Assembly (NCBI RefSeq): GCF_900184685.1
Contig: NZ_FXXL01000007.1
Span: 1,116,001 to 1,180,000 of the forward strand
Origin: Butyricimonas sp. Marseille-P3923
Lineage (GTDB): Bacteria > Bacteroidota > Bacteroidia > Bacteroidales > Marinifilaceae
Direction of reading: 5' to 3'
DNA length: 64,000 nucleotides
Shown here: piece after piece, positions 33,689 to 42,597 of the stretch
Layout: every line of letters begins with the position of its first letter
Numbering within the stretch: the first letter of the stretch is position 1
Position numbers and translations under genes: made by a program
Notes under the pieces: generated by a model
What the model saw: the letters and a program-made list of their open reading frames with translations, nothing else
Told to the model about the DNA's origin: nothing
Databases searched by the model: none

Positions 33689-35020
33689 ATGGAGATACGG
33701 AATTTTTACATAGAAACTTATGGTTGCCAGATGAACGTGGCGGATAGCGAAGTGGTGGCAGCCATACTAGAAGATAAAGGATACAAACGAACCGAAGACA
33801 AAAACGAGGCGGATTTAATTCTGGTCAACACTTGTTCTGTCCGTGAAAACGCCGAACAACGGGTACGCGGGCGAGTACAAGGCTTCACCGAGGTGAAAAA
33901 GAAAAAACCGCACGTGTTGGTTGCCATCATGGGATGTATGGCGGAACGATTGGGCGACGCTCTCTTCGAACAGGAAAAAAACGTGAATATCGTCGTGGGA
34001 CCGGATGCCTACATGGACCTTCCCTTGTTGATCGAAAAAGCGGCAAAAGGAGAAAAAGCCATCAATATCGAATTATCGACAACCGAAACCTATAAAGACA
34101 TTTGCCCTTCCCGCATAGACGAAACGGCCATCTCCGGATTCGTGTCTATCATGCGGGGATGCAACAACTTCTGTACCTACTGCATCGTGCCCTACACGCG
34201 GGGACGCGAACGCAGCCGCAGCCCGAAAAGCATCATCAACGAAGTACTCGACCTCCATTCAAAAGGATATAAAGAAGTTACCCTACTCGGGCAAAACGTG
34301 AACTCGTACTTGTGGCGGGGAGATAACACGGAAATGAATTTCCCGGCGTTGCTTGCCATGGTTGCAAAAACGGTACCGGACATGCGTATCCGTTTCGCCA
34401 CGTCACACCCGAAAGACATGAATGATGACATACTTCGGGCAATCGCCACTTATCCCAATATCTGCAAACACATCCACCTGCCTTTCCAATCCGGCAGTAA
34501 CTCCGTGTTGAAAGACATGAACCGGAAATACACCCGTGAATGGTATCTGGACCGTATCCGTGCCATCCGTGAGATTGTCCCGGATTGTGGAATATCTACC
34601 GACGTGTTCGTGGGCTTCCACAACGAGAGCGAGGAAGATTACCGGCAAACTCTCGATTTGATGAAAGAAGTGATGTTCGATTCCGCTTTCATGTTCAAGT
34701 ACTCCGAACGCCCCGGCACCATGGCATCCCGTAACTTACCGGATAACGTGGACGAGGAAGTCAAGGGCAGACGCCTGCAAGAACTGATTGACATGCAAGT
34801 AGAAATATCTCATCAAAGTAACTTGAAAGACGTGGGTAAAGTCTTCGAAGTTATGGTCGAAGGTGTTTCCAAAAAGAAATCGGACGAACTTTTCGGGCGT
34901 AGCAGCCAAAATAAAGTGATCGTGTTCCCGGATAATGGCGCTAAAGTCGGCGACCTCGTTCAAGTTCGAGTAACCGAATGCACGGCAGCCACCTTACTCG
35001 GCAAAACAATTGAAAATTGA
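33689..35020 (+). CDS. miaB: tRNA-2-methylthio-N6-dimethylallyladenosine synthase MiaB
   Basis: A 443-residue radical SAM methylthiotransferase acting on A37 of tRNAs that read codons starting with U. The N-terminal UPF0004 domain has its auxiliary-cluster cysteines (Cys13, 49, 83); the radical SAM motif is CNNFCTYC (Cys158, 162, 165); a C-terminal TRAM domain follows. The ATG at 33689 is chosen over a TTG two codons upstream. The final codons (IEN-stop) fall in a period-7 AT-rich repeat that fills the following gap. Confidence 0.95.
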   Translation: MEIRNFYIETYGCQMNVADSEVVAAILEDKGYKRTEDKNEADLILVNTCSVRENAEQRVRGRVQGFTEVKKKKPHVLVAIMGCMAERLGDALFEQEKNVNIVVGPDAYMDLPLLIEKAAKGEKAINIELSTTETYKDICPSRIDETAISGFVSIMRGCNNFCTYCIVPYTRGRERSRSPKSIINEVLDLHSKGYKEVTLLGQNVNSYLWRGDNTEMNFPALLAMVAKTVPDMRIRFATSHPKDMNDDILRAIATYPNICKHIHLPFQSGSNSVLKDMNRKYTREWYLDRIRAIREIVPDCGISTDVFVGFHNESEEDYRQTLDLMKEVMFDSAFMFKYSERPGTMASRNLPDNVDEEVKGRRLQELIDMQVEISHQSNLKDVGKVFEVMVEGVSKKKSDELFGRSSQNKVIVFPDNGAKVGDLVQVRVTECTAATLLGKTIEN

Positions 35021-35157
35021 AAATGCAAAATTGAAAATTAAAACTCAAAAAACATATTCAATCTTCAAATAAACTAAAAACTATCATTAATAACCCCGAA
35101 TTGGAAATCGAAATGACTCACCCTCATTTTCAATTTTCAATTTTCAATTTTCAATTT
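35008..35157. repeat. Period-7 AT-rich inverted repeat downstream of miaB
   Basis: The left arm (35008-35040) is a run of ATTGAAA-type units, the right arm (35126-35157) the complementary TTTTCAA units repeated four times. The arms are inverted and could form a long hairpin with a loop of about 85 bases. The left arm includes the last codons of miaB; the right arm abuts the ATG of the next gene. Confidence 0.7.
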
Positions 35158-35158
35158 C

Positions 35159-35734
35159 ATGTCCCATCGCAAACTCCTCAACGAAGAACTGAACCGCCTC
35201 TCCGCGGAAGAATACAAAGAGGCAGAAAAACTCCCGCTTGTAGTAGTTCTTGACAACGTGCGCAGCCTGAACAACATCGGTTCGGTATTCCGCACGTCGG
35301 ACGCCTTCCGGTTGTCGAAAATATACCTTTGCGGTATCACCGCCACCCCACCCCACCGGGAAATACACAAAACAGCCCTCGGCGCGGAAGAAAGCGTCGA
35401 CTGGGCATATTTCGAGGAAACTACCGATGCCGTGAAAGAATTGAAAAACGAGGGGTACACCATTCTATCCGTGGAGCAAGCGGAGAACAGCATCTCTCTC
35501 GAAACCTTTACCATCACTCCCGGACAAAAATACGCCTTCGTGTTCGGCAACGAAGTGAAAGGCGTGCAGCAGGAAGTCATCGACCTCTCGGACAACTGCA
35601 TTGAAATACCGCAATTCGGGACAAAACACTCCTTCAATATCTCCGTCACTGCCGGAATCGTGCTATGGCAAGTGATTCACCCTCTCATCGCCTCCACGAT
35701 CTTCACTGCCTCCACGGCTTCACGAACATCGTGA
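35159..35734 (+). CDS. TrmH/SpoU-family RNA 2'-O-methyltransferase
   Basis: A 191-residue SPOUT methyltransferase. The three SpoU motifs are visible: VLDNVRSLNNIGSVFRTSDAF, the FVFGNEVKGV segment and the knot-forming IEIPQFGTKHSFNISVTAGI. It is short and lacks an N-terminal substrate-binding domain, like TrmL/TrmH-type tRNA enzymes, so the exact RNA target is unclear. Its 3' end overlaps the end of folP by 58 bp in a convergent arrangement. Confidence 0.88.
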   Translation: MSHRKLLNEELNRLSAEEYKEAEKLPLVVVLDNVRSLNNIGSVFRTSDAFRLSKIYLCGITATPPHREIHKTALGAEESVDWAYFEETTDAVKELKNEGYTILSVEQAENSISLETFTITPGQKYAFVFGNEVKGVQQEVIDLSDNCIEIPQFGTKHSFNISVTAGIVLWQVIHPLIASTIFTASTASRTS

Positions 35735-36507
35735 ACCCTAAGGATGTGAGCACCTTTAATTAGCGATATCGTGTTGAGCACGGTAGTACCGTTCAGTGCC
35801 TCTTTCGGGGTAATATCCAATAAACGCCATATCATCGTTTTGCGAGAAATGCCCACGAGTAAAGGATATCCAAAATCGAGAAAAGACTCCATTTTATCCA
35901 TCAATTGATAATTATGTGCCACGGTCTTCCCGAAACCGAAACCTTGATCCAGTATGATATTATTAAATCCCAAGGCATTCAGACGGGCTATACGCTCCGT
36001 GAAGAACTCCCCAACCTCACGTACCACGTCATCATAGCGTGGGTTTACTTGCATATCTTGCGGCGTACCTTGAATGTGCATCAATATATAGGGTACCCCC
36101 ATCCCGGCAACCGTTTCGAACATCCTCTCATCCATCGTGCCGCCGGAAATATCATTCACGATAACCGGTCCCAGACAGTGATTAATCTCCTTTGCCACTC
36201 CCGACCGGAACGTATCTATCGAAACCGGAACCTCGGGATGGTATTTACGCACCAGCTCGACGGCAAAACTCAACCGTGAAAGTTCCTCTTCCTCGCTCAC
36301 GAAAGCAGCCCCGGGACGAGTGGAATAAGCTCCCACGTCAATAATCCCCGCCCCTTGCTCCACGATCTCGTCGATGCGCTTGATTACCCCGATTTCACTC
36401 AAGTACTTTCCCCCGTCATAAAAAGAGTCGGGTGTCACGTTCAAAATACCCATCACGACAGGTCGCTCCAAACTAACTTTTTTATCTCCTAAAACGATCT
36501 CCATCAT
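35677..36507 (-). CDS. folP: Dihydropteroate synthase
   Basis: A 276-residue folate-pathway enzyme that joins p-aminobenzoate to the pterin pyrophosphate; the target of sulfonamides. Signatures are GILNVTPDSFYDGGKY, IDVGAYSTRPGA, DQGFGFGKTVAHN and LVGISRKT. Two adjacent ATGs mark the start. A second partial copy of its 5' part lies at 39027-39171, beyond an inserted gene pair. Confidence 0.95.
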   Translation of the reverse strand: MMEIVLGDKKVSLERPVVMGILNVTPDSFYDGGKYLSEIGVIKRIDEIVEQGAGIIDVGAYSTRPGAAFVSEEEELSRLSFAVELVRKYHPEVPVSIDTFRSGVAKEINHCLGPVIVNDISGGTMDERMFETVAGMGVPYILMHIQGTPQDMQVNPRYDDVVREVGEFFTERIARLNALGFNNIILDQGFGFGKTVAHNYQLMDKMESFLDFGYPLLVGISRKTMIWRLLDITPKEALNGTTVLNTISLIKGAHILRVHDVREAVEAVKIVEAMRG

Positions 36508-36547
36508 AATTTTCCAATTTCAATTTCCGGTTTTGAATTATTTGACT
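36490..36547. repeat. 58-bp direct repeat, folP start region copy
   Basis: The first five or six codons of folP plus about 40 bp of leader, from TAAAACGATCTCC to TTATTTGACT, identical to 39114-39171. The two copies bracket the 2.5-kb lipoprotein insertion. Confidence 0.9.
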
Positions 36548-36714
36548 GAATTTTTACACTACAGAAATACAAGAAATTTCGTTATATATATATATTCTAT
36601 CATCTAAAAATCAATAAAATAAATTTTATATAAATCACAAATTAAACCATATTTCTATAATTCAAATATAGTATTTATTTCTAATTATGACTTTGACTAT
36701 TTGAAATATATCTT

Positions 36715-37359
36715 TCATTTTCCAAACTCCAAATCACTTTCAGAGAATGGAAAATACGAAAACCTAGACTTCACTTCCTCTAATGTCATTGCTTTGGGAT
36801 AATGAATTGGAGGCATATTCATCTGTCCTAATCTTTTGCCAAGATAACGCAATATTTCATATTCTTCAATTGTGGATGATTTTTCCCTTTTATAACGCAT
36901 AGCCCACATAGAGAATCTTTCTGGATTAAAAAAAACAAATCGTTTACCAGCTACAATCGTATGCTCCTCTGATTTCACTTGAATCATAGTCTGATTTTCT
37001 CCTAACGAATCAATCATCAAGACTGGATAAACAATCATAGGTAAATAGTTTCCCTTTTTGTCCCTGAATACATAAGATTGAAACTCTTCGGCGTGTATTA
37101 ACTTGAATAAATCAGATCTTAATTTCCTAACATATATATCCTTAAAACGTTCACTAACAGACAAATCAAAACAACTATCAATCATCCCTCGTACCGTTTG
37201 AATTGGAAAATCAAACACGTATTCCGTGGGATTCATCGCCTCGTAAGGTTCACGTACATCCCAATACTTGCCATTAACGACAAAGCAAGCATTACATATC
37301 ATTCCGATTAAAGTTACAAATACCAAATGGCATAATATTTGAATCTTGTTTTTTTGCAT
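36715..37359 (-). CDS. Unknown exported protein paired with PLC-like lipoprotein
   Basis: I do not recognise this 214-residue protein. The N-terminus is a hydrophobic export signal (about residues 8-27, ending ICNAC, a poor lipobox), so it is probably periplasmic or membrane-attached. The rest is a mixed alpha/beta sequence with no clear catalytic motif (YEAMNPTEYVFDFPIQTVRG, RFVFFNPERFSMWAMRYKR). It starts 5 bp after the upstream lipoprotein gene, so they form an operon. It is AT-rich compared with flanking genes. Its role as a partner or protective protein for the upstream gene is only a guess. Confidence 0.6.
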   Translation of the reverse strand: MQKNKIQILCHLVFVTLIGMICNACFVVNGKYWDVREPYEAMNPTEYVFDFPIQTVRGMIDSCFDLSVSERFKDIYVRKLRSDLFKLIHAEEFQSYVFRDKKGNYLPMIVYPVLMIDSLGENQTMIQVKSEEHTIVAGKRFVFFNPERFSMWAMRYKREKSSTIEEYEILRYLGKRLGQMNMPPIHYPKAMTLEEVKSRFSYFPFSESDLEFGK

Positions 37360-37364
37360 ATGTT

Positions 37365-38753
37365 CTATTTTTTTGCTCTTTTAGGTGCAATGGGATTTCT
37401 CTCATCTATCCATTCGTCAAATACAGTCACAGGATTTCTACCGTTATTAACAACTTCATTATAAATCCATTTTACAGCGACGATAGACTTATCTACTCCA
37501 CTTTGGTTTGCAGCACCTATTTCCGCAATATGCGGTAAATATGCCCAGAAATTACCTCTCCAAACTTTTAAACGGTGAGCCGGACTATACGCATCTGAGA
37601 TTAGATGCAAACCTTTACCTAAAGCTATATAATTGCCATCATTAAAAAAAATCAACATCTCGTCCACAAAATAATCACGCATCTTAACTATACAATCTTC
37701 GATACTTTCATTCAGTTGTCGCATCGCATGTTTATGTGCATTTGCCGTATCTTGTGCCCCAACCTCTTTATCTGCTAATAAACTTCCCAGATTAATTGAA
37801 TCAAGCTGTTCCTGTGTTAAACATTCATTTTCAAGCGCATCATAAATAATTCTTTCATGTGTTGACGGCCACCATTGTACTTCAGTCACGACGGTTCCCG
37901 GCATAACACCGGCATCTCCGCCACTTGAAGAATCCCCTCCTCCTATAATATAATCACCACACTTTTTACAAGAAGGTAGTCCAAACAGAACATCAGGATA
38001 CTGTCTATAATACTTTAACTGATTCATTTTTTCAGCAACAAACCTAATTGAAGAACCCATTTCATAAAATTGTGAGGCTAGTTGACCAGCGTATTCACAT
38101 GAAGGACTATTACGCCCAACGATAAAAACAAGGGAATAATAATTATTTAATAAAATTCTATGCTCATTATTCGTAAAAAAATTAATTCTTTGAATCGCAA
38201 CAGATACTGCATGCTCAGGTGTGAAAGCATTATATTGGCAAGTACTACATAAAGAACAATAAGCTTCATATAATTCTGTCATGTTTTGGGCTATAATACC
38301 ACAGTACATTCTCATATTAGTACAATCACCAATTACCTCCCATTCCTGCGAACGGCTAGATAGCGTAGATAGATTTATATTAATAGAATCTAAAAAATAA
38401 TAATAGTATTTATTTGAAAACTCAGAATATCTATCGTGCAATATAACCAATTGTTTACTAATAGCTTTATTTATAGTAGAATTTGCTACTATATAAGAAT
38501 CCATTTGTTTCCGTACTTCAATTTCCGAATCAGCCTGCCCCTTTATTTTATTAAATGCAATACGATCTTTCAGTATAAGTTCTCCGATTTTTATAAAGTT
38601 TGAATCATTCTGCAATATATGCCAAAGTTCCTCATTCCACACTAATTTTGAAGAATTCCCTGAAATAACGTTCGTACCTGTATCTTTATAACAAGAACTC
38701 AATACACACACAATACATAAAATTGAACAAATAAAAATCAATCGCATCCTCAT
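37365..38753 (-). CDS. Lipoprotein with phospholipase C/P1 nuclease-like C-terminal domain
   Basis: A 462-residue lipoprotein with lipobox VLSSC (Cys21). The N-terminal half is helical with no recognised domain and includes a CSTCQYN and a SCKKCGDY cysteine pair. After a Gly/Ser linker (GGGDSSSGGDAG) the C-terminal part has TEVQWWPSTHERIIYDALE, HKHAMR and GKGLHLISDAYSPAHRL. The last recalls the H..xD..SPAH zinc ligands of the zinc-dependent phospholipase C/P1 nuclease fold, but this is motif recognition, not proof. The ATG giving MRMRLIF starts the signal peptide. It is AT-rich and lies in an insertion bracketed by folP duplication. Confidence 0.6.
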   Translation of the reverse strand: MRMRLIFICSILCIVCVLSSCYKDTGTNVISGNSSKLVWNEELWHILQNDSNFIKIGELILKDRIAFNKIKGQADSEIEVRKQMDSYIVANSTINKAISKQLVILHDRYSEFSNKYYYYFLDSININLSTLSSRSQEWEVIGDCTNMRMYCGIIAQNMTELYEAYCSLCSTCQYNAFTPEHAVSVAIQRINFFTNNEHRILLNNYYSLVFIVGRNSPSCEYAGQLASQFYEMGSSIRFVAEKMNQLKYYRQYPDVLFGLPSCKKCGDYIIGGGDSSSGGDAGVMPGTVVTEVQWWPSTHERIIYDALENECLTQEQLDSINLGSLLADKEVGAQDTANAHKHAMRQLNESIEDCIVKMRDYFVDEMLIFFNDGNYIALGKGLHLISDAYSPAHRLKVWRGNFWAYLPHIAEIGAANQSGVDKSIVAVKWIYNEVVNNGRNPVTVFDEWIDERNPIAPKRAKK

Positions 38754-39233
38754 AAACCACTGATTTATAATAATATTACATACAACACAACATATCACGT
38801 AACCACAATATGGTCAAAACGAAATGATAGATATTCCATAATCATCAATTTCTATTATTCCAAAATCAATCTAATTCTTGCAAGTTAATAAAATTAAAAC
38901 AAAAAAAACGGAAAATGCCCTACAATTTTTTAGAAAATATTCTATTCCACCATATTTTCTAAAGTTCAAAAAGAAAGAATTGTGCCGAACTCAAATATAT
39001 TAATATGCTTCAAAATACAAAGTATTCCCATCTCGGTAATCGTTCCGAACATCCAACGCATCCATCGTTCCCCCAGAAATACATTCTCGATAACCGGACC
39101 CAGACAGTAATTTTAAAACGATCTCCATCATAATTTTCCAATTTCAATTTCCGGTTTTGAATTATTTGACTAATTTTACACTTCAAAGAAACAACTTATT
39201 TTTCAAATTCTGTTACTAAAAAACGATAGAATT
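38754..39233. other. AT-rich gap with the folP remnant
   Basis: The first 270 bp are AT-rich with no gene and hold the likely promoter of the PLC-like lipoprotein. The rest is the folP remnant and a 60-bp leader for the DUF1599 gene. Confidence 0.6.
39027..39171 (-). pseudogene. folP fragment, internally deleted and decayed
   Basis: Positions 39027-39112 align with folP 36100-36183 at roughly 80% identity (for example GATAACCGGACCCAGACAGT against GATAACCGGTCCCAGACAGT). They are followed directly by a 58-bp segment (39114-39171) identical to the folP start and leader. About 300 bp of folP coding sequence between these blocks is missing, and no open frame remains. Confidence 0.85.
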
Positions 39234-39770
39234 ATGCCAAACACAGCGCAAGAATATGATAAAGTGATAGATATATGTCAGGATATTTTCGTGAAAAAAA
39301 TGCAGGATTACGGGACAGCGTGGAGAATACTCCGCCCGACGTCGATCACTGACCAGATATATATCAAAGCGAACCGAATCCGGAGTATCGAAGAGAAAGG
39401 AGTCACGAAAGTAGGAGAAGGTATCGTTCCCGAATTTATCGGCATCATCAACTACTCCATCATGGGATTGATTCAATTGCAACTCGGTCCGGGCAACGAC
39501 ACCCCGCGAGAGGAAATATTGCATCTCTACCAGAACTATTTCCTGCAAGCGAAAGAACTCATGCTCGCCAAAAACCACGATTACGACGAGGCGTGGCGGG
39601 AAATGCGCGTCAGCTCGTACACGGACTTAATCCTGATGAAAATCAACCGGACCAAACAGATCGAAGATCATCAAGGAGCGACAATCATATCGGAAGGTAT
39701 TGATGCGAACTACTTCGACATGGTGAATTACGCCGTGTTCGGGTTAATTCGCCTAGTCGTGGAGAATTAA
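39234..39770 (+). CDS. DUF1599 family protein
   Basis: A 178-residue protein made of two similar halves: KMQDYGTAWRILRPTSITDQIYIKANRIRSIE and KNHDYDEAWREMRVSSYTDLILMKINRTKQIE appear in order, each followed by a N-Y-(S/A)-(I/V)-x-G-L-I segment. This tandem is the DUF1599 pattern. The helical repeats are reminiscent of MazG-like nucleotide-handling folds, but function is unknown. It begins a run with the DoxX-like gene and tpiA, a gene order familiar from Bacteroides. Confidence 0.85.
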   Translation: MPNTAQEYDKVIDICQDIFVKKMQDYGTAWRILRPTSITDQIYIKANRIRSIEEKGVTKVGEGIVPEFIGIINYSIMGLIQLQLGPGNDTPREEILHLYQNYFLQAKELMLAKNHDYDEAWREMRVSSYTDLILMKINRTKQIEDHQGATIISEGIDANYFDMVNYAVFGLIRLVVEN

Positions 39771-39794
39771 AGACTGAAAACTAGAAAAGTAAAC

Positions 39795-41042
39795 ATGATA
39801 AGCAAATTCATTCAAAATCTTTGCAGGATCGTCGTCGGTATCGTATTTATCTACTCCGGCTTCGTGAAAGGGATAGATCCGCTAGGGTCGGATTATAAAT
39901 TCACCGACTACTTCAACGCGTTCGGCATGAGTTGGATGAATGCCACGACACTATTTTTCTCCTTTGCCCTCTCGTTGGCAGAATTCCTGATCGGGATAGC
40001 GTTACTGTTCAACCTGTGGGTATCCCGCCTCGCTTGGGGAGCTTTACTATTCATGGCATTTTTCACGCCGTTGACATTAGCGCTCGCCTTGACGAATCCT
40101 GTCAGTGATTGCGGGTGCTTCGGGGATGCCCTCGTACTGACCAATTGGCAAACGTTCTGGAAGAATATCGTCTTGTTATTATTTGCCATCGTGGTCTTTG
40201 TTTATCGCGAAAAGTACAAACCCCAACTTACCCCGCTGGGGCAATTCTCGATGCTCGTGCTCGCGGGAGCCGGAATGTTGTGTCTGTCCGTCTATTGTTA
40301 CCGTCATTTACCCGTGATAGACTTCCGCCCCTACGCGATCGGTAAAAATATTGCCGAGGGTATGCGGCTACCGGAGGGAGCCGAACCCGACCAGTACGAG
40401 GTGACTCTAAAATACAAGAACAGGCAGACCGGAGAAATACAATCATTCACCGAGGAGAACTACCCTTGGCAGGATACCGTGAACTGGGAATACGAGAGTA
40501 GTTCGGAACGCTTGGTAAAGAAAGGATACATCACCCCGATACACGATCTCGTGATCGAACACCCGGAATTGGGCAACATCACGGAAGAAATACTTGAAGA
40601 TGACAATTACACGATACTTGCAGTTGCCTATAATATCAACAAAAGCGACGCCGATGCACAACCCACTTTGAACCGATTGGCAAATCTGGCGCGGGAAAAA
40701 GGATACAGGTTCTACGGTTTAACTTCTTCCTCGCGAAAGGATATCCAAGCCTACCGAACCCGCCATCACGTGCCGTACGAGTTCTGCGCGGCAGACGAGA
40801 TACAGTTGAAAACCATGCTCCGTTCCAATCCCGGCGTGATTATTTTACGGCAGGGAACCATTCTGGACAAACGCGCGGGGAAAGATATCCCGGATATCAA
40901 AGATTTAAAAGACACGGACTTGGCAGCCTATTGCTTGCAGAGTCAACAAGAAATGCAACGGAATTATTTGGTTTACTCCTTTATCCTTCTTTTCTTTGTA
41001 GCATATTTACTTTTTCCCCGTATAAAGAAAAGAAGAAACTAA
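39795..41042 (+). CDS. DoxX-like membrane protein with C-terminal domain (BT_3928 family)
   Basis: A 415-residue inner membrane protein. The N-terminal third has four hydrophobic helices of the DoxX type ([16 protein letters not shown], and a DCGCFGD motif as in MauE/DoxX proteins). A soluble C-terminal region with thioredoxin-like character follows and a last hydrophobic helix is at about residues 395-410. It fits the Bacteroidales BT_3928 family. A redox-related function is inferred from the Cys motif. It lies between DUF1599 and tpiA, 24 and 29 bp away. Confidence 0.82.
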   Translation: MISKFIQNLCRIVVGIVFIYSGFVKGIDPLGSDYKFTDYFNAFGMSWMNATTLFFSFALSLAEFLIGIALLFNLWVSRLAWGALLFMAFFTPLTLALALTNPVSDCGCFGDALVLTNWQTFWKNIVLLLFAIVVFVYREKYKPQLTPLGQFSMLVLAGAGMLCLSVYCYRHLPVIDFRPYAIGKNIAEGMRLPEGAEPDQYEVTLKYKNRQTGEIQSFTEENYPWQDTVNWEYESSSERLVKKGYITPIHDLVIEHPELGNITEEILEDDNYTILAVAYNINKSDADAQPTLNRLANLAREKGYRFYGLTSSSRKDIQAYRTRHHVPYEFCAADEIQLKTMLRSNPGVIILRQGTILDKRAGKDIPDIKDLKDTDLAAYCLQSQQEMQRNYLVYSFILLFFVAYLLFPRIKKRRN

Positions 41043-41071
41043 ATAAAACACAACGATTTAAATCTATAGAC

Positions 41072-41842
41072 ATGAGAAAAAAGATTGTAGCAGGTAACTG
41101 GAAAATGAACAAAACCTTCGCTGAAGGTGTCGAATTGGCAAGAGAAGTGAACGACTACGTGAGATACAAGGAAGGTGCAGAAGGCGTGTTGGTTGTTCTT
41201 GGAACCCCTTTCATCCATTTGGCAAAGGTGGCTCACAATATCACGGAACCCTCGATCATGGTTTCCTCGCAAAATTGCGCAACCGAAAAATCCGGGGCTT
41301 ACACGGGTGAAGTATCAGCCGAAATGGTTGCTTCCACCGGGGCAAAATGCGTGATTCTAGGACACTCCGAGAGAAGAAGTTATTACGGGGAAACAAGCCC
41401 TGTTCTCGTGAAGAAAGTAGCACAAGCATTGGACAGCAAACTGGAAATCATCTTCTGCGTGGGTGAAGTACTGGAAGAGAGAGAAGCGGGTAAACATTTT
41501 GAAGTGGTAAAACAACAACTCGTTGACGGTCTTTTCAACTTAACCCCGGAGCAATTCGCTCACGTGGTTATCGCTTATGAACCTGTTTGGGCTATCGGAA
41601 CCGGCAAAACCGCCACTCCCGACCAAGCACAAGAAATGCACGCTTTCATCCGTTCCGTGGTAGCCGAGAAATACGGGCAAACCGTTGCCGACGATACCTC
41701 TATCCTTTACGGGGGGAGCTGCAATGCCGGAAACGCCGATGCGATATTCTCCAACCCTGACGTGGACGGCGGATTAATCGGGGGTGCTTCACTGAAAGCA
41801 GCCGATTTCTTCGAAATCATCAAAGCACGGGCAAGACACTAA
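41072..41842 (+). CDS. tpiA: Triosephosphate isomerase
   Basis: A 256-residue glycolytic enzyme interconverting dihydroxyacetone phosphate and glyceraldehyde 3-phosphate. The catalytic residues are Lys in AGNWKMN, His in GHSERR and Glu in [14 protein letters not shown]. The ATG giving [10 protein letters not shown] is used; an upstream open frame overlapping the DoxX-like gene is not part of it. A strong terminator follows at 41861-41896. Confidence 0.97.
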   Translation: MRKKIVAGNWKMNKTFAEGVELAREVNDYVRYKEGAEGVLVVLGTPFIHLAKVAHNITEPSIMVSSQNCATEKSGAYTGEVSAEMVASTGAKCVILGHSERRSYYGETSPVLVKKVAQALDSKLEIIFCVGEVLEEREAGKHFEVVKQQLVDGLFNLTPEQFAHVVIAYEPVWAIGTGKTATPDQAQEMHAFIRSVVAEKYGQTVADDTSILYGGSCNAGNADAIFSNPDVDGGLIGGASLKAADFFEIIKARARH

Positions 41843-41860
41843 TAACCTCTAAATAAACAA

Positions 41861-41896
41861 TCAGGGGTTGTCAAAAAAGTAATTGACAACCCCTGA
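41861..41896 (+). terminator. Terminator of the DUF1599-tpiA operon
   Basis: A 14-bp perfect stem (TCAGGGGTTGTCAA / TTGACAACCCCTGA) with an 8-base loop, 18 bp past the tpiA stop. Confidence 0.8.
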
Positions 41897-41909
41897 TAAG
41901 GATATCCCA

Positions 41910-41953
41910 AAATAAGGCTTTATCACTGAAATTCAACTGATAAAGCCTTATTT
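41910..41953 (-). terminator. Terminator of the DUF6266 gene pair
   Basis: A 16-bp perfect stem (AAATAAGGCTTTATCA / TGATAAAGCCTTATTT) with a 12-base loop, directly after the second DUF6266 gene on the minus strand. Confidence 0.78.
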
Positions 41954-41958
41954 ATATA

Positions 41959-42585
41959 TTACCCCAATATTCCCAGCGTCCCCGATGCCTTTCGCCCGTT
42001 GGCGCTGGCGGCAAACCCGTAAACGACCAGTTGCCCTGCGTCCCACTCCTCGGGCAGCATCCATGCCAATTCGCCACTCTCTCCCCTCGTTCCCAACTCC
42101 ACGAGCCGACTTCGTTGCAACACCCGCTCGTACACCACGCCGAACAAACGATCGTCTTTCGCGGCACGAGGCATCAACGGTTGCCGTTCCCACCGGAACA
42201 GCACTTGCCGTTCGTTCGCTTCTATTTCTGCCCCGACCCGGGGAATGTCGAGTTCTCCACCCGACAGGGAAAGCGATAACAAATCCAAGGTCACGTTCAT
42301 ATCATCGTCCACCTTGACTTTCCCGACATTATCCTTCATGAAACAATTCAGGCAAACCTTCTTCGAGGAAGAACAATACCCTGTCTCCAAAGCGGCGTTA
42401 AAACTACGCCGCAGTTTCGTGATCACGCTCACCCGAGTACGCTGTTTCAACTGCGCCGGCGTCTTCGCATCCTTCACCTCGAACGCCTTTGCCCGCGCCA
42501 CGTGCTTGTCGCCCAACTTGTACGTCGTCACGTTCCCCACGGAACCCGAGATATCTTGAAATATAGTAGGATTGAATGTAGCCAT
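41959..42585 (-). CDS. DUF6266 family protein, copy 2
   Basis: A 208-residue protein. The opening (FQDISGSVGNVTTYKLGDKHVARAKA) and the AQLKQRTRVSVI segment match the N-terminal pattern of DUF6266, a Bacteroidetes family of unknown function. No signal peptide or membrane segment is visible. Its neighbour upstream (42598-43239) has the same layout, and the two are 12 bp apart, so they arose by duplication and are co-transcribed. Both are GC-richer than the flanking non-coding DNA. Confidence 0.75.
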   Translation of the reverse strand: MATFNPTIFQDISGSVGNVTTYKLGDKHVARAKAFEVKDAKTPAQLKQRTRVSVITKLRRSFNAALETGYCSSSKKVCLNCFMKDNVGKVKVDDDMNVTLDLLSLSLSGGELDIPRVGAEIEANERQVLFRWERQPLMPRAAKDDRLFGVVYERVLQRSRLVELGTRGESGELAWMLPEEWDAGQLVVYGFAASANGRKASGTLGILG

Positions 42586-42597
42586 AACCGTGATGAT

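Noticed and set aside
36715-38753. Calling the inserted pair a toxin-immunity system
   Set aside because: There is no secretion-system link or known immunity family; only a motif resemblance in one gene supports an enzyme.
40931-41071. Extended N-terminus for tpiA
   Set aside because: It would overlap the DoxX-like gene and add residues foreign to the family; the ATG at 41072 gives the standard start.
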